DNA of 64,000 nt from Lachnospiraceae bacterium (GCA_009911035.1 QXWO01000018.1:1-64000), one strand, 5' to 3'; counted from the stretch's first letter, positions 6,946-16,224 are shown. Numbers and translations: made by a program. The notes: generated by a model from the sequence alone, not told the origin.

Positions 6946-7143
6946 TTATTTGTATTCGGATTCAAACAGGTCGGTGATTTTGACATCAAGCGCAATGGCT
7001 ATCGTTTCAAGCTGAAACAATGTCGGTGACACCTTGCCGTTTTCGATGTTGTTGAGCGTCGATTTTCCGATTCCGGATTTCTTCGCCAACTCCATCAAAG
7101 TGAACCGTTTTTCGGTTCTTTTTTCCCATAATAGAATTTTCAC
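6946..7143 (-). CDS. XRE-family transcriptional regulator
   Basis: A 65-residue single-domain helix-turn-helix protein: FTLMELAKKSGIGKSTLNNI, then ENGKVSPTLFQLETIAIALD and the LFESEY tail of small Cro/XRE regulators. GTG 7143 lies 8 nt after AGGAGG and is preferred to GTG 7152, which is too close. It points leftward, away from the integrase gene, and stops about 40 bases from the twin palindromes at 6854-6903. Those palindromes lie downstream of it, so they are not its own promoter operator. It may control excision or transfer genes, which is inference. Confidence 0.75.
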   Translation of the reverse strand: MKILLWEKRTEKRFTLMELAKKSGIGKSTLNNIENGKVSPTLFQLETIAIALDVKITDLFESEYK

Positions 7144-7377
7144 CCTGCTCACCTCCTTTCAAAAGGAAGTTTACAAGGCGATTTGATTCTCTTATAGAAA
7201 CGGCAAATTTACATAAAAAAGACGACCCACGCTGCAACGTGAATCGCCTTTGTGAAACTCCTATCTTGCGCCTCGCAAAAAGCACTGACAGAATGTTCCG
7301 AACATAACCATTCTATCATAAAACCGTGCTTTTTGCACTGGTTTTATTTTTTATACTCTTTTTAGGATGGTGATTTT

Positions 7378-8433
7378 ATGAAACTCCCGAACGGTTTTGG
7401 TTCAGTCTATAAGCTGTCCGGAAAAAACCGCCGAAATCCCTATGTCGCCAAAAAGACAAAAGGATGGGAAATCGACACCGAAACCGGAAAAACAAAACAA
7501 TTATATATAACTGTCGGCTACTATCCGACACGAAAAGACGCATTAAACGCCCTTGCAGAGTTCAACAACAATCCTTATGATGTCAATGTTGCAAAGGTTA
7601 CTTTTGCGGATGTATATGAACGATGGAGTGACGAACATTTCCCAACTGTGAGCGATTCCAATGTGTCAGGATATAAAGCAGCCTGGGCGTTATGTGATAA
7701 AATTGCAAAGATGCGGTTCGTTGATGTAAAACTCGACCATCTGCAAATGGTCGTTGACGAATCCGGAAAAAATTATCCCACACTCCGAAAACTGAAAGTT
7801 CTCCTCGGCATGATGTATAAATACGCCGTGATTCATGAAATCATACCGAAAGAACGGAATCTTGTTGAATATCTCGACATCGCAAAAGCGGGCAATCCGA
7901 ACGCCTATAACCGAAAGCCATTCAGTAAAGCAGAGGTAAAAAGGTTGTGGGATGTCAAGGACACAAATATATATTACACGGTCATCCTCATGTTGATATA
8001 TTCCGGATGTCGTATCGGTGAATTGTTGGACTTGAAAAAAGAGAATGTGAACCTTGAGGAGAGATATTTCAAAATCACCGCATCCAAAACGGAGGCGGGA
8101 ATCCGCACCGCTCCGATTGCCGAAAAAGTATATCCGTTTTTTGAATACTGGTATCACCGGAACGATTGCGAATATCTTCTTTCAACACCGGAGGGAGAAC
8201 ATTTCAAGTATAGAAATTATTATGATAGTTATTGGATGCCTTTGGTTACAACCTTGAACATGACGCACCGCCCGCACGATACACGCCACACCTGCATTTC
8301 CATGTTGACCGTCGCAGGTGTCTCCGATAAGGTCATCAAAAAAATTGTCGGTCATAAAGGTCAAGGGGTCACGGAGGTTGTCTATACACATTTTGAAATT
8401 GAGGAACTACTGGACGCAATCAATCGCATATAG
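7378..8433 (+). CDS. Tyrosine site-specific integrase of the mobile element
   Basis: A 351-residue phage/ICE-type integrase. Residues about 1-65 are an arm-binding region, 70-150 a core-binding domain and 165-350 the catalytic domain. Catalytic residues seen: Arg in YSGCRIGELL, His-x-x-Arg in HDTRHT, His in GHKG and the nucleophile Tyr in VVYTHFEI. It integrates and excises the element by strand exchange at att sites. The gene points toward the rpsI 3' end only about 560 bases away, and 3' ends of ribosomal protein genes are known targets of such integrases. Start ATG 7378 follows GGATGGTG. Confidence 0.9.
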   Translation: MKLPNGFGSVYKLSGKNRRNPYVAKKTKGWEIDTETGKTKQLYITVGYYPTRKDALNALAEFNNNPYDVNVAKVTFADVYERWSDEHFPTVSDSNVSGYKAAWALCDKIAKMRFVDVKLDHLQMVVDESGKNYPTLRKLKVLLGMMYKYAVIHEIIPKERNLVEYLDIAKAGNPNAYNRKPFSKAEVKRLWDVKDTNIYYTVILMLIYSGCRIGELLDLKKENVNLEERYFKITASKTEAGIRTAPIAEKVYPFFEYWYHRNDCEYLLSTPEGEHFKYRNYYDSYWMPLVTTLNMTHRPHDTRHTCISMLTVAGVSDKVIKKIVGHKGQGVTEVVYTHFEIEELLDAINRI

Positions 8434-8444
8434 TGAGGTGTACC

Positions 8445-8783
8445 ATGAATAGAACTGAATACAAGAATAATTTTTATAAAGAGCATTATGAGAGAATCAG
8501 CCTCGCAGTACCTAAAGGAATGAAAGATATTATCAAGGCTCTCGCATCTGATAAGGGGATGTCCGTCAATTCCTATATTCAAGATTTGGTCAGAAAAGAC
8601 CAGTGCGGAATGTTTGACACGATGCAGATTGCGGAAAAGAACAGAGAAATGATTTCCGGTATAAGTGGGAACATGCACGACGGATATAACGTCATATTCA
8701 AAGACGGTCACTCGTGCCATTGTCGCACGAAAAAGGATGTCCGGTCATGTATCATTGAATACTGCTGCAAAAAGGGCGATTGA
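8445..8783 (+). CDS. Ribbon-helix-helix (Arc-like) protein next to the integrase
   Basis: A 112-residue protein starting at ATG 8445 after GAGGTGTACC, 12 bases past the integrase stop. Residues about 15-60 (RISLAVPKGMKDIIKALASD, then MSVNSYIQDLV) match an Arc/CopG ribbon-helix-helix DNA-binding fold. The C-terminus is cysteine-rich (CHC, C, CC) and could bind metal. Co-transcription with the integrase suggests a role in directing recombination or in repression. Arc-type proteins can also be antitoxins, but no toxin gene is adjacent. Confidence 0.65.
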   Translation: MNRTEYKNNFYKEHYERISLAVPKGMKDIIKALASDKGMSVNSYIQDLVRKDQCGMFDTMQIAEKNREMISGISGNMHDGYNVIFKDGHSCHCRTKKDVRSCIIEYCCKKGD

Positions 8784-8809
8784 TTCGTCCTTTTTTATTG
8801 CGAAAAGTG

Positions 8810-8886
8810 TCTTGCACAAGATTTCAAAAGTCTTGCACAAGACCATATTTTATTTGTCAGTTACGTGTTAGTTACTTGTCAGTTAC
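8810..8886. repeat. Iterated repeats, probable attP arm sites
   Basis: The palindromic 12-mer TCTTGCACAAGA occurs at 8810-8821 and 8831-8842, 21 bp apart. It is followed by three 11-bp direct repeats in tandem: TTGTCAGTTAC (8854-8864), GTGTTAGTTAC (8865-8875) and TTGTCAGTTAC (8876-8886). They lie between the integrase-operon end and the rpsI 3' end, where integrase and excisionase arm sites are expected. Confidence 0.6.
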
Positions 8887-8942
8887 CGTGAAAATTTTGT
8901 GTGTTTTTGTGGTGTCTCATAGGAAATTCAGAATATTAGAAA

Positions 8943-8969
8943 ACCCCGAAAACATCGTGTTTTCGGGGT
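8943..8969. terminator. Hairpin terminator at the rpsI/element junction
   Basis: ACCCCGAAAAC (8943-8953) and GTTTTCGGGGT (8959-8969) form a perfect 11-bp stem with a 5-nt loop. It lies just after the rpsI stop on the minus strand and could end the rpsI operon (followed by TTTCT) or the integrase operon from the other side. Confidence 0.65.
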
Positions 8970-8998
8970 CTGTCGCTCTTTTGCTATATTCGTTTGAA

Positions 8999-9394
8999 TT
9001 ATCTCTTACTGAACTGCGGAGCGCGACGAGCCGCTTTGAGACCGTATTTCTTTCTTTCTTTCATACGGGGATCTCTTGTAAGGAATCCAGCTTTCTTAAG
9101 GGCAGGTCTGTAATCTGCATCCACCTGAAGCAGCGCTCTTGAAATGCCATGTCTGATTGCGCCGGCCTGGCCTGTATAACCGCCGCCGTGAACATTTACA
9201 AGCACGTCATATTTGTCAACGGTATCTGTCAGCGTCATGGGCTGACGTACAATAACCTTTAAAGTCTCTAATCCAAAATATTCATCTATAGGTCTTTTAT
9301 TGATAGTGATTTCACCTTTACCAGGCATTAAGTATACTCTGGCAATTGATTTTTTCCTTCTGCCTGTTCCGTAAAATCTTGCTGATTTAGCCAT
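8999..9394 (-). CDS. rpsI: 30S ribosomal protein S9
   Basis: The 131-residue protein has all the S9 landmarks: the [19 protein letters not shown] start, [20 protein letters not shown] in the middle and the basic tail ending FSKR that reaches into the ribosomal P site. It is complete, so integration at its 3' end, if it occurred, rebuilt the terminus. It follows rplM by 26 bases in the conserved rplM-rpsI operon. Confidence 0.97.
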   Translation of the reverse strand: MAKSARFYGTGRRKKSIARVYLMPGKGEITINKRPIDEYFGLETLKVIVRQPMTLTDTVDKYDVLVNVHGGGYTGQAGAIRHGISRALLQVDADYRPALKKAGFLTRDPRMKERKKYGLKAARRAPQFSKR

Positions 9395-9420
9395 CTTAAT
9401 CTTCTCCTTTCAGTTCCCTA

Positions 9421-9849
9421 TTAAAATGTTAATGTTTCAGGCTGCTGTGCTCCGTGGGGATGTTCCGGGCCAGCGTACACATGAAGCTTTGTATACATCT
9501 GTCTTCCTAAAGGTCCCTTGGGAAGCATACCTTTAACAGCAAGCTCAACTACCCTCTCAGGCTTCTTAGCCATCATTTCGCGCAGGGTAGTCTCTTTCAT
9601 GCCGCCCACATATTCGGAGTGGCGGTAGTAGATTTTCTGATCCAGCTTCCTGCCTGTTACTTTTACTTTATCAGCATTTACAACAATTACAAAATCACCT
9701 GTATCCATATGCGGTGTAAAGATTGCTTTATTCTTACCTCTTAAAACTTTAGCTACTTCTGACGCCAAACGTCCCAATGTCATACCAGCAGCGTCTACTA
9801 CATACCATTTTCTTTCAATTGTAGCAGGACTAGCCATAAATGTTTTCAT
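9421..9849 (-). CDS. rplM: 50S ribosomal protein L13
   Basis: A 142-residue protein with L13 signatures: [38 protein letters not shown] and [23 protein letters not shown] 9849 is used because GGAGGTAATATC precedes it. An ATG 27 bases upstream lacks a site. It is the first gene of the rplM-rpsI pair and is preceded by a long leader and a full-consensus promoter. L13 is known to bind such leaders in some Firmicutes, which would give autoregulation. Confidence 0.97.
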   Translation of the reverse strand: MKTFMASPATIERKWYVVDAAGMTLGRLASEVAKVLRGKNKAIFTPHMDTGDFVIVVNADKVKVTGRKLDQKIYYRHSEYVGGMKETTLREMMAKKPERVVELAVKGMLPKGPLGRQMYTKLHVYAGPEHPHGAQQPETLTF

Positions 9850-10158
9850 GATATTACCTCCATTAAACTTGTACATGTGCCAGGCACGTAATCTCCTTCT
9901 GACATTTCTCTGTTTGTAAGACGGATGTCCGGGCCGTCAGACTCACTTCAAAATACCGCCGGATGTTCTATTCCCACGGGCAATATGTCAAGTGGCCATG
10001 CCTGCATGTACATTTGACGTATGCCGCGGTAATCAATTCCCACTGCCTGCAGGCAGGGTTTCTGATTTATAACGTCCTGTCTAGGGATATGATGAATTCT
10101 GCCGGAAATATCCCGGACAGCTATTCATCAGACAGAACATTACCAGACTTTGTCACAC
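9850..10158 (-). promoter_or_regulatory. Long 5' leader of rplM-rpsI, possible L13 autoregulatory RNA
   Basis: About 310 bases separate the predicted transcription start from the rplM ATG, with no reading frame of note. Short self-complementary stretches occur, for example GTGCCTGGCAC near 9881-9891. An L13-binding leader is known for this operon in Firmicutes. I infer it here from length and position only. Confidence 0.4.
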
Positions 10159-10164
10159 TGACTA

Positions 10165-10193
10165 ATTATATTATACGCTTCCGTGTGTGTCAA
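10165..10193 (-). promoter_or_regulatory. rplM-rpsI promoter, full consensus
   Basis: Minus strand TTGACA (10193-10188), a 17-nt spacer and TATAAT (10170-10165). The -35 overlaps the end of truA, so the ribosomal operon has its own strong promoter. Confidence 0.8.
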
Positions 10194-10930
10194 CATAAAA
10201 ATTTATATTCCACAAGTGTCAGTCCGCAGGCTGGCGCCGTAGGCCCTGCCGCCCGGCGGTCTTTCGCCGCCAGAATTTTCTTTACCTGATCCGGCTGCAT
10301 ATTGCCCCGTCCTGCCTCCATCAGCGTGCCTGCTATAATTCTTACCATATTATAGAGAAATCCGCCGCCGCACACCCGGATAATAATTTCGTCCCGCTCT
10401 TTTTCCACTGTCAGATCATAAATCGTCCTGATGGTGGACTCCACTGCCGCCGATGGGCTGCAAAAGCTTTTAAAATCATGCTCTCCTACAAGAGGGGCCG
10501 CCGCCTGTCTCATTTTTTCCAGATCAAGGGGAACATAAGTGAAATAAGCATATAGTCTTCTAGTGGGAAGAGGGAACTGCCTGTTTAATATCCTGTACTC
10601 ATAGGTCTTACGGCTCTTGCAGTGTCTTGGATGGAAATCCTTTGCTGTTTCCTCTGACTTCTGAATACGGATGTCTTCCGGCAGCCGCTGGTTCAGGGCA
10701 TAAGAAATCTTTTCACCGGGGATGCGGGCATCTGTATCAAACACTGCCACATTACACAGGGCATGAACCCCGGAATCGGTTCTGCTTGCCCCAATCACCT
10801 GAATATCCTCCTGCAAAAGCCCGCTTAAAGCGTGGTTCAACTCTCCTTCTATCGTAGGGACGCCTGGCTGTATCTGCCAGCCATGGTAGGCTGTTCCATC
10901 ATAGGCCACTGTCATTTTTATCCTTTTCAT
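10190..10930 (-). CDS. truA: tRNA pseudouridine(38-40) synthase
   Basis: A 246-residue TruA. It makes pseudouridine at positions 38-40 of tRNA anticodon arms. Visible motifs: VAYDGTAYHGWQIQP at the start, the catalytic aspartate in GASRTDSGVHAL (about residue 52) and GGGFLYNMVRIIAGTL near the C-terminus. ATG 10930 overlaps the ecfT stop as ATGA, so the gene is translationally coupled to the ECF module, the usual arrangement in Firmicutes. Confidence 0.96.
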   Translation of the reverse strand: MKRIKMTVAYDGTAYHGWQIQPGVPTIEGELNHALSGLLQEDIQVIGASRTDSGVHALCNVAVFDTDARIPGEKISYALNQRLPEDIRIQKSEETAKDFHPRHCKSRKTYEYRILNRQFPLPTRRLYAYFTYVPLDLEKMRQAAAPLVGEHDFKSFCSPSAAVESTIRTIYDLTVEKERDEIIIRVCGGGFLYNMVRIIAGTLMEAGRGNMQPDQVKKILAAKDRRAAGPTAPACGLTLVEYKFLC

Positions 10931-11730
10931 AGTAAAATCTTCCCAAAAACCACACAGCAAACTAGGTAACAGACTACCGTGCTGTACGCCAGCCAGTCCC
11001 TCTTTTTATAAACAAGGGGCTTCATCTTGGTCCGGTGCTCCCCTCCCCGGTAGCACCTTGCCTCCATTGCCATAGCCAGGTCATTTGCCCGTCGGAACGC
11101 CGATATAAACAGGGGAACCAGCAGCGGAACCAGACTTTTTGCCTTCTTGATCAGATTACCATTCTCAAAATCCGCCCCTCTTGCAATCTGCGCTTTCATG
11201 ATTTTGTCTGTCTCCTCCAGCAGAATCGGAATAAACCGCAGAGCTATAGACATCATCATGGCAATTTCATGCACCGGGACCTTAAAAATTTTCAGCGGCC
11301 CCAGCAGCTTTTCCATTCCGTCCGTCAGATTGTTAGGAGTGGTAGTCAGCGTCATAACCGATGAACCCATGATCAGGAACACCAGACGGATTGCCATAAA
11401 TATAGCCTGCCGCAGACCTTCCCTGGTGATCCGCAGCTTCCAGAGGGTGAAAATCACTTCCCCCGGCGTCAGAAAAAGATTGAAAATGACAGCTATGATC
11501 AGCAGGAAAATGATGGATTTCATTCCTCTGACCATAAATTTAAGGGGCACCTTCGATAATTTTATGACCAGCGCCAGAAAGGCCCCGGCCAGTATATATC
11601 CGATAAAATTGTCCACGATAAAAAGAGAAATAATATAGCAGATCGTGGTCATCAGTTTGACTCTGGGGTCAAGCCTGTGAATCACTGAATCTGTCTGATA
11701 ATATTGTCCTAGCGTAATATCTCTTAACAT
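10927..11730 (-). CDS. ecfT: ECF transporter transmembrane subunit EcfT
   Basis: A 267-residue integral membrane protein starting MLRDITLGQYYQTDSVIHRLDPRVKL, the standard EcfT start. Several hydrophobic helices are followed by two cytoplasmic coupling helices with ARG motifs (AQIARGADF and AMEARCYRGG), which dock on the two ATPases. It serves as the shared transmembrane engine for vitamin and metal uptake. The substrate-binding S components are encoded elsewhere. It lies 44 bases after ecfA2 and overlaps truA by four bases. Confidence 0.95.
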   Translation of the reverse strand: MLRDITLGQYYQTDSVIHRLDPRVKLMTTICYIISLFIVDNFIGYILAGAFLALVIKLSKVPLKFMVRGMKSIIFLLIIAVIFNLFLTPGEVIFTLWKLRITREGLRQAIFMAIRLVFLIMGSSVMTLTTTPNNLTDGMEKLLGPLKIFKVPVHEIAMMMSIALRFIPILLEETDKIMKAQIARGADFENGNLIKKAKSLVPLLVPLFISAFRRANDLAMAMEARCYRGGEHRTKMKPLVYKKRDWLAYSTVVCYLVCCVVFGKILL

Positions 11731-11774
11731 TTTTCCTCATTCCCATATTCTGTCAGGCGTCAAAAACTGCCATG

Positions 11775-12644
11775 TCATGTTTCCGGCTCCCTTCGCTGCC
11801 TTGCCAGTGCCTTTAATATTGCATTCTTTGCCTCTTCAATTGTAGTGATATCCGTATCCACATCAAGGCCGTTCTTTTTAAGAGTCTGCATGATATAGGT
11901 CACCTGGGGCGCTGCAAGGCCAATCTCTTCCAGTTCCTTATAATGCCGGAACACCTCCCTTGGCCTGCCGTCAAACTTGACCTGTCCTTTGTTCATGACA
12001 ATGATTCTGTCCACATATTTTGCCACATCTTCCATACTGTGGGAAACCAGAATGACCGTCATTCCTGTCTCTTCACGGAGGCGCGCAATCTGGTCAAGAA
12101 TTTCATCCCTGCCTTTTGGGTCAAGCCCCGCGGTGGGTTCGTCCAAGATCAGTACCTCCGGCTTCATGGCAAGGACTCCGGCAATGGCCACCCTGCGCTT
12201 TTGTCCGCCGGATAAGTCAAAGGGCGACTGGTAAAAATATTCGTCCTCAAGGCCCACCTGCTTTAAAGCCGCATAGGCCCGAAGCTCCACTTCCTTCTTG
12301 TCCAGCCCCAGATTCTTCGGACCAAAACACACGTCGGAAAACACATCGATTTCAAATAGCTGATGCTCCGGGTATTGAAATACCAGTCCCACCCTACTGC
12401 GCAGTTCCTTTTTATTGTAATCCGTGTCATGAATGTCCGCTCCGTTGTAATACACACTGCCGCTGGTAGGCGCAATCAGACCGTTCAAGTGCTGCACCAG
12501 CGTAGACTTCCCGGAACCGGTATGCCCAATCAGTCCGATAAACTGCCCTTCCGGTATGGTAAGGCAGATATCCTTCAAAGCCGCATATTCCATAGCCGTG
12601 CCTGCTTCATATATATGGTTTACATGATCCAAAATAATAGACAT
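11775..12644 (-). CDS. ecfA2: ECF transporter ATPase EcfA2
   Basis: A 289-residue ABC ATPase. Walker A is GHTGSGKST, the Q-loop lies in VFQYPEHQLF, the signature is LSGGQKRRVAIAGVLAM, Walker B is EVLILDEPTAGLDP and the switch histidine is in LVSHSMED. ATG 12644 follows GAGGAAAAG. An upstream in-frame ATG would lie inside the previous gene. It pairs with EcfA1 and EcfT to power group II ECF importers. The gap to ecfA1 is 7 bases. Confidence 0.94.
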   Translation of the reverse strand: MSIILDHVNHIYEAGTAMEYAALKDICLTIPEGQFIGLIGHTGSGKSTLVQHLNGLIAPTSGSVYYNGADIHDTDYNKKELRSRVGLVFQYPEHQLFEIDVFSDVCFGPKNLGLDKKEVELRAYAALKQVGLEDEYFYQSPFDLSGGQKRRVAIAGVLAMKPEVLILDEPTAGLDPKGRDEILDQIARLREETGMTVILVSHSMEDVAKYVDRIIVMNKGQVKFDGRPREVFRHYKELEEIGLAAPQVTYIMQTLKKNGLDVDTDITTIEEAKNAILKALARQRREPET

Positions 12645-12651
12645 CTTTTCC

Positions 12652-13509
12652 TCATTTCTTCTTTCCATAGCCCAGAGCCGCCGACAGTTCCTCAAAAGTA
12701 AGAATACCGTCCGGGAGTTTTAACCCGCTCTTTTTCAGCTCATGAGCCAGCAATGTGACCTGGGGCACATCCAGCCGCAGTTCCTTTAATTCCTCCACCC
12801 GGCTGAAAATCTCCCTGGGAGTCCCTTCCATTGCAACCTTTCCCTTATCCATCACAAAGACCTTATTGGCATGAATAATTTCTTCCATATAATGTGTGAT
12901 CAGGATAATGGTGATTCCCTCTACGTCATTGAGGGCTCTTGCCGCACGGATGACCTCCCTGCGCCCGTTGGGATCCAGCATAGCGGTCGGCTCGTCCAGT
13001 ACAATGCATTTCGGATGCATGGCGATCACCCCGGCTATGGATACCCTCTGCTTCTGCCCTCCCGACAGTTTGTTGGGAGAATGCCTGCGAAATTCATACA
13101 TCCCCACTGCCCGAAGGCTTTCCTCCACTCTCTGCCAGATTTCTTCCGTAGGAACGCCAAGGTTTTCCGGCCCGAATCCCACATCTTCCTCGACTACCTG
13201 TCCAATGATCTGATTGTCCGGGTTCTGGAATACCATGCCGGCTTTCTGCCTCACATCCCAGAGATTTTCCTCTTTCGCTGTGTCCTTCCCGTCCACCCAT
13301 ACTGTACCTTCCGTAGGATAAAGGATTGCATTGATATGCTTAGCCAGTGTGGACTTGCCGGAACCGTTATGTCCTAAAACTGCCACAAATTCTCCCTGTT
13401 TCACATCAATGTCCACCTGATCCACAGCCCGGGTGATCCCTTCCACATTTCCCTCTTCATCTCTCCTTATATATTCAAAAACAAGATTTTTCGTCTCTAC
13501 GATTCCCAT
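12652..13509 (-). CDS. ecfA1: ECF transporter ATPase EcfA1
   Basis: A 285-residue ABC ATPase, first gene of the ecfA1-ecfA2-ecfT-truA operon. Walker A is [10 protein letters not shown]-loop [11 protein letters not shown], signature [17 protein letters not shown], Walker [14 protein letters not shown] and H-loop [11 protein letters not shown] 13509 follows AAAGGAACGGC. Upstream in-frame codons do not match the family. A promoter at 13639-13667 on the minus strand lies about 130 bases upstream. Confidence 0.94.
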   Translation of the reverse strand: MGIVETKNLVFEYIRRDEEGNVEGITRAVDQVDIDVKQGEFVAVLGHNGSGKSTLAKHINAILYPTEGTVWVDGKDTAKEENLWDVRQKAGMVFQNPDNQIIGQVVEEDVGFGPENLGVPTEEIWQRVEESLRAVGMYEFRRHSPNKLSGGQKQRVSIAGVIAMHPKCIVLDEPTAMLDPNGRREVIRAARALNDVEGITIILITHYMEEIIHANKVFVMDKGKVAMEGTPREIFSRVEELKELRLDVPQVTLLAHELKKSGLKLPDGILTFEELSAALGYGKKK

Positions 13510-13638
13510 TGCCGTTCCTTTGCTGATTGGTTTACTGATTCGTGTCCGCCTTTTACGACAGGACTGCCCCACCATATCACGTCTGATATCCGGGTCAATT
13601 GCCCTGCCATTGGCCTGCATGTAACTTGCTGGTTATAT

Positions 13639-13690
13639 ATTTTACAGGATAATGTTTTTATTTGCAATAGATTGTGTTTTATCGTATCAT
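13639..13690. promoter_or_regulatory. Divergent promoter pair sharing one palindromic -35
   Basis: TTGCAA at 13662-13667 reads the same on both strands. Leftward it pairs with TAAAAT (13644-13639) across 17 nt, driving the ecf operon. Rightward it pairs with TATCAT (13685-13690) across 17 nt, driving the M15 peptidase gene. The two would compete for polymerase. Confidence 0.55.
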
Positions 13691-13711
13691 ATTCAGTGGA
13701 GGTGTCAAATT

Positions 13712-14668
13712 ATGAACAAGTGGATGAAACCTTTTGGTTTTCTTATATTAATGATCCTGGTATGTTCCGCAGCGTCAAGGATGCTTACCCGGGGGGAGAC
13801 CCTTTTGGAATATGCGGACAGTAATCCCGAAATGGCGTACGCAACACCTGAAAAGACCAAATCCCCCCAGCCTTCTCCCGATATTGTGCAGAAGGCGTCT
13901 CCCTTACCGGCAGACATGCCTTCCTCTCCGCCCGATCCTGTAGAACAGCCCGGTATGCCTCCTGCGGAACCATCGCTTTCTGCCGTGGAAGAGACTTCTG
14001 ACAGCACCCGCTATGCAGAGGGATTTTTTTATCAGCCTCTTACAGACGATGTCGTTGCACGTATTACAGGGATTTCTTACCCTGTCTCAGAGACAATTGC
14101 ACCTGCCCTGTCCATCCAGGCTGTCAATACGGTTTCCGACAATGAAAAACTGGCGGTATCCTATGACGACCTGCGCTATTTAAGTGTGCTTTATTATGAC
14201 TTCAACGGGGAAGTCCAGACTGGTGAATTAATCTGCAATAAAGGAATCGCCCAGGATTTGGCAGAAATTTTCCATGAGCTTTACCTGAATGAATACCGGA
14301 TAGAAAAAATACGGCTTATTGATGAATATGACGGGGATGACACCGCTTCCATGCTGGATAACAACACCTCCTGCTTCAATTACAGAGTGGTGGACGGCAC
14401 GGACAGTCTTTCCAAACACGCGCTGGGATGTGCCATCGATATCAATCCTTTTTACAATCCTTATGTGGTATTTAATAAGGATGGAAGCGGTGAGACGTAT
14501 ATTTCTCCTGCCGGAAGCGAAATTTATGCCGACCGTTCACAGGATTTTCCTTACAAAATTGATGAAAATGACCTCTGCTATCGGTTATTCAAACAGCATG
14601 GCTTTACCTGGGGCGGAAATTGGAACTCCTGCAAAGATTACCAGCATTTTCAAAAAGTAGTGGGATAA
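13712..14668 (+). CDS. Membrane-anchored M15-type peptidase (D,D-carboxypeptidase/VanY-like)
   Basis: A 318-residue extracytoplasmic protein. Residues about 5-24 (FGFLILMILVCSAASRM) form a signal anchor. A proline/serine-rich linker follows to about residue 95. The C-terminal domain carries zinc-ligand motifs of family M15: SKHALGCAIDINP and a final His in CKDYQHF. Such enzymes trim peptidoglycan stem peptides. ATG 13712 follows GGAGGTG, and an in-frame ATG 60 bases earlier is not preceded by a site. The last 19 bases overlap the convergent helicase gene. Confidence 0.8.
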   Translation: MNKWMKPFGFLILMILVCSAASRMLTRGETLLEYADSNPEMAYATPEKTKSPQPSPDIVQKASPLPADMPSSPPDPVEQPGMPPAEPSLSAVEETSDSTRYAEGFFYQPLTDDVVARITGISYPVSETIAPALSIQAVNTVSDNEKLAVSYDDLRYLSVLYYDFNGEVQTGELICNKGIAQDLAEIFHELYLNEYRIEKIRLIDEYDGDDTASMLDNNTSCFNYRVVDGTDSLSKHALGCAIDINPFYNPYVVFNKDGSGETYISPAGSEIYADRSQDFPYKIDENDLCYRLFKQHGFTWGGNWNSCKDYQHFQKVVG

Positions 14669-16224
14669 TTCTGCAATTTTTTCATGCAGATCCAATAATT
14701 TTTGTCCCGGATATTTTCTGCCCTTTGAATTTGCTGCTCTATTTCTTCCTGTCCCAGCATCCAGTCTGACCGGACGCTGCCCAGCACAAGGCAGCGTTTC
14801 ATTTCCTGCATCCTCTCCCTGTCCATGCCCTTTTCTGCCATATCTTCCAGCAATTTTTCCGTCCTTTTGTCATAGGACGGATTTGAGAATCTCTGCCTGT
14901 CCGGTAGATATGCCAGCTCAAGTACCCGCATTTCTCCGGCATCGGGTAGAAAGCAGGCGTCTTCTGCGGACTCCTCTATGTGCAGATAATATAAGGAAGC
15001 CCGGCTCTTTCCTTCCGTTTTCCTGATGATCCGTCCCAGACGCTGAACCCGCTGCCGCTGGGCTGCGGTCCCTGACAAAATGATCCCCACCGATACGTCC
15101 GGCACATTCATGCCCTCGTCCATGGCCCTGCAGGTAATCAGGATCCGTATCTCTCCCGTGGCAAACCGTTCCAGCACATTTTTGTTGGCCTGCTGCCCCA
15201 TTTTCGAGTGATATCTTCCCACTCCTGCCGGATATTGTTCCTGTAAAAGACCGTACAATTCCTCCGCCTGGCTGATGCGTTCCCCGAAAATAAGAATCTT
15301 TTCCCTGCTGCCCAGGCACTTTACCAGAGCACATACACAGGAAATCCTTTCCCCGGCCAGACAGACCAGATTTTTTCTCTTATAAGAAAGTTTCATATAC
15401 AGGGATGCCGCCTCCGCAATTCTCCGGTTCTTGTCCGATGAAAGGGCAGCCAGCGCTTCATAGCGTTCCTTCTGGCTCATATCCCGTAAAAAAGGATGAG
15501 TCTGTACAAGCCTCCGGTAAAGGCATAACATCCGTTCCGTCATTTCCTGATATTCTTCTTTTTCTTCTTTTTGGAAAGACAACCCAACATGAAAAACATC
15601 ATACTGACATACCGTACTTAGCGCCATGGCTTTTTTCACCCCGTAGCTGTAAATCTTCCGCCCCAGAACCGATGACAGGTAGCGTCCCGCCTCCCCCGAA
15701 GGTAAGGTTGCAGACAGCCCCATGGAAAAAAATTTCCCTTCAAAGTCCTTTATGTACGGTATAAATTCAAAAATAAGCCGGTTCTGACCGCTCTCATAAC
15801 GGTGACATTCGTCAGCGATCAATAGCACTGCCTCTCCTCTTTGCAGATGTGCAAGAATCTGCCGTGCCAGCTCATACCGGGCTGAATTGATCACATAGAT
15901 CATATATCTGCAGTCTGCATCATCCCGGCATCCGCCTCCCCTAAGGCCGATTTCTCCCCGGCGGATCTTATGAAACTCTCCCTGTCCGGGAAGTGCTTCC
16001 AGATGTTCCCTCAAAGCTTTATTCCACTGCCGCATCAATGCCCCGGTGGGAACAACAATTTTTACATACAATTTCTGCCCCTGCATTTTTTCCATCCTGT
16101 CCGCGGCCGTAAGTGCCAGCAGCGTTTTTCCCGCCCCTGTAGCCGCCTGCACCATTCCTCTTCCATGATTGGCGAACCACTTTTCCAGACATTCCTCCTG
16201 CCATTGATAAAGCTTTACTCCCAT
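14650..16224 (-). CDS. SF2 DEAD/DEAH-type helicase
   Basis: A 524-residue superfamily 2 helicase. It opens with YQWQEECLEKW (Q-motif-like) and has motif I QAATGAGKTLLAL, motif II (DEAH-box variant) LIADECHRYE near residue 165, motif III SATLP, and the second RecA domain with TCRAMDEGMNVPDVSVGIIL and QRLGRIIRK (motif VI). The layout resembles XPB/RAD25-like DNA helicases seen in prokaryotic conflict systems. It is transcribed away from the 16580-19823 cassette, from a shared 355-base gap. Proximity to two BrxD-like ATPases suggests they act together, which is inference. Confidence 0.85.
   Translation of the reverse strand: MGVKLYQWQEECLEKWFANHGRGMVQAATGAGKTLLALTAADRMEKMQGQKLYVKIVVPTGALMRQWNKALREHLEALPGQGEFHKIRRGEIGLRGGGCRDDADCRYMIYVINSARYELARQILAHLQRGEAVLLIADECHRYESGQNRLIFEFIPYIKDFEGKFFSMGLSATLPSGEAGRYLSSVLGRKIYSYGVKKAMALSTVCQYDVFHVGLSFQKEEKEEYQEMTERMLCLYRRLVQTHPFLRDMSQKERYEALAALSSDKNRRIAEAASLYMKLSYKRKNLVCLAGERISCVCALVKCLGSREKILIFGERISQAEELYGLLQEQYPAGVGRYHSKMGQQANKNVLERFATGEIRILITCRAMDEGMNVPDVSVGIILSGTAAQRQRVQRLGRIIRKTEGKSRASLYYLHIEESAEDACFLPDAGEMRVLELAYLPDRQRFSNPSYDKRTEKLLEDMAEKGMDRERMQEMKRCLVLGSVRSDWMLGQEEIEQQIQRAENIRDKNYWICMKKLQNYPTTF

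Noticed and set aside
8445-8783. Ribbon-helix-helix protein as an antitoxin
   Set aside because: No toxin-sized gene of a known type lies next to it. Its place after the integrase favours a recombination-control role.
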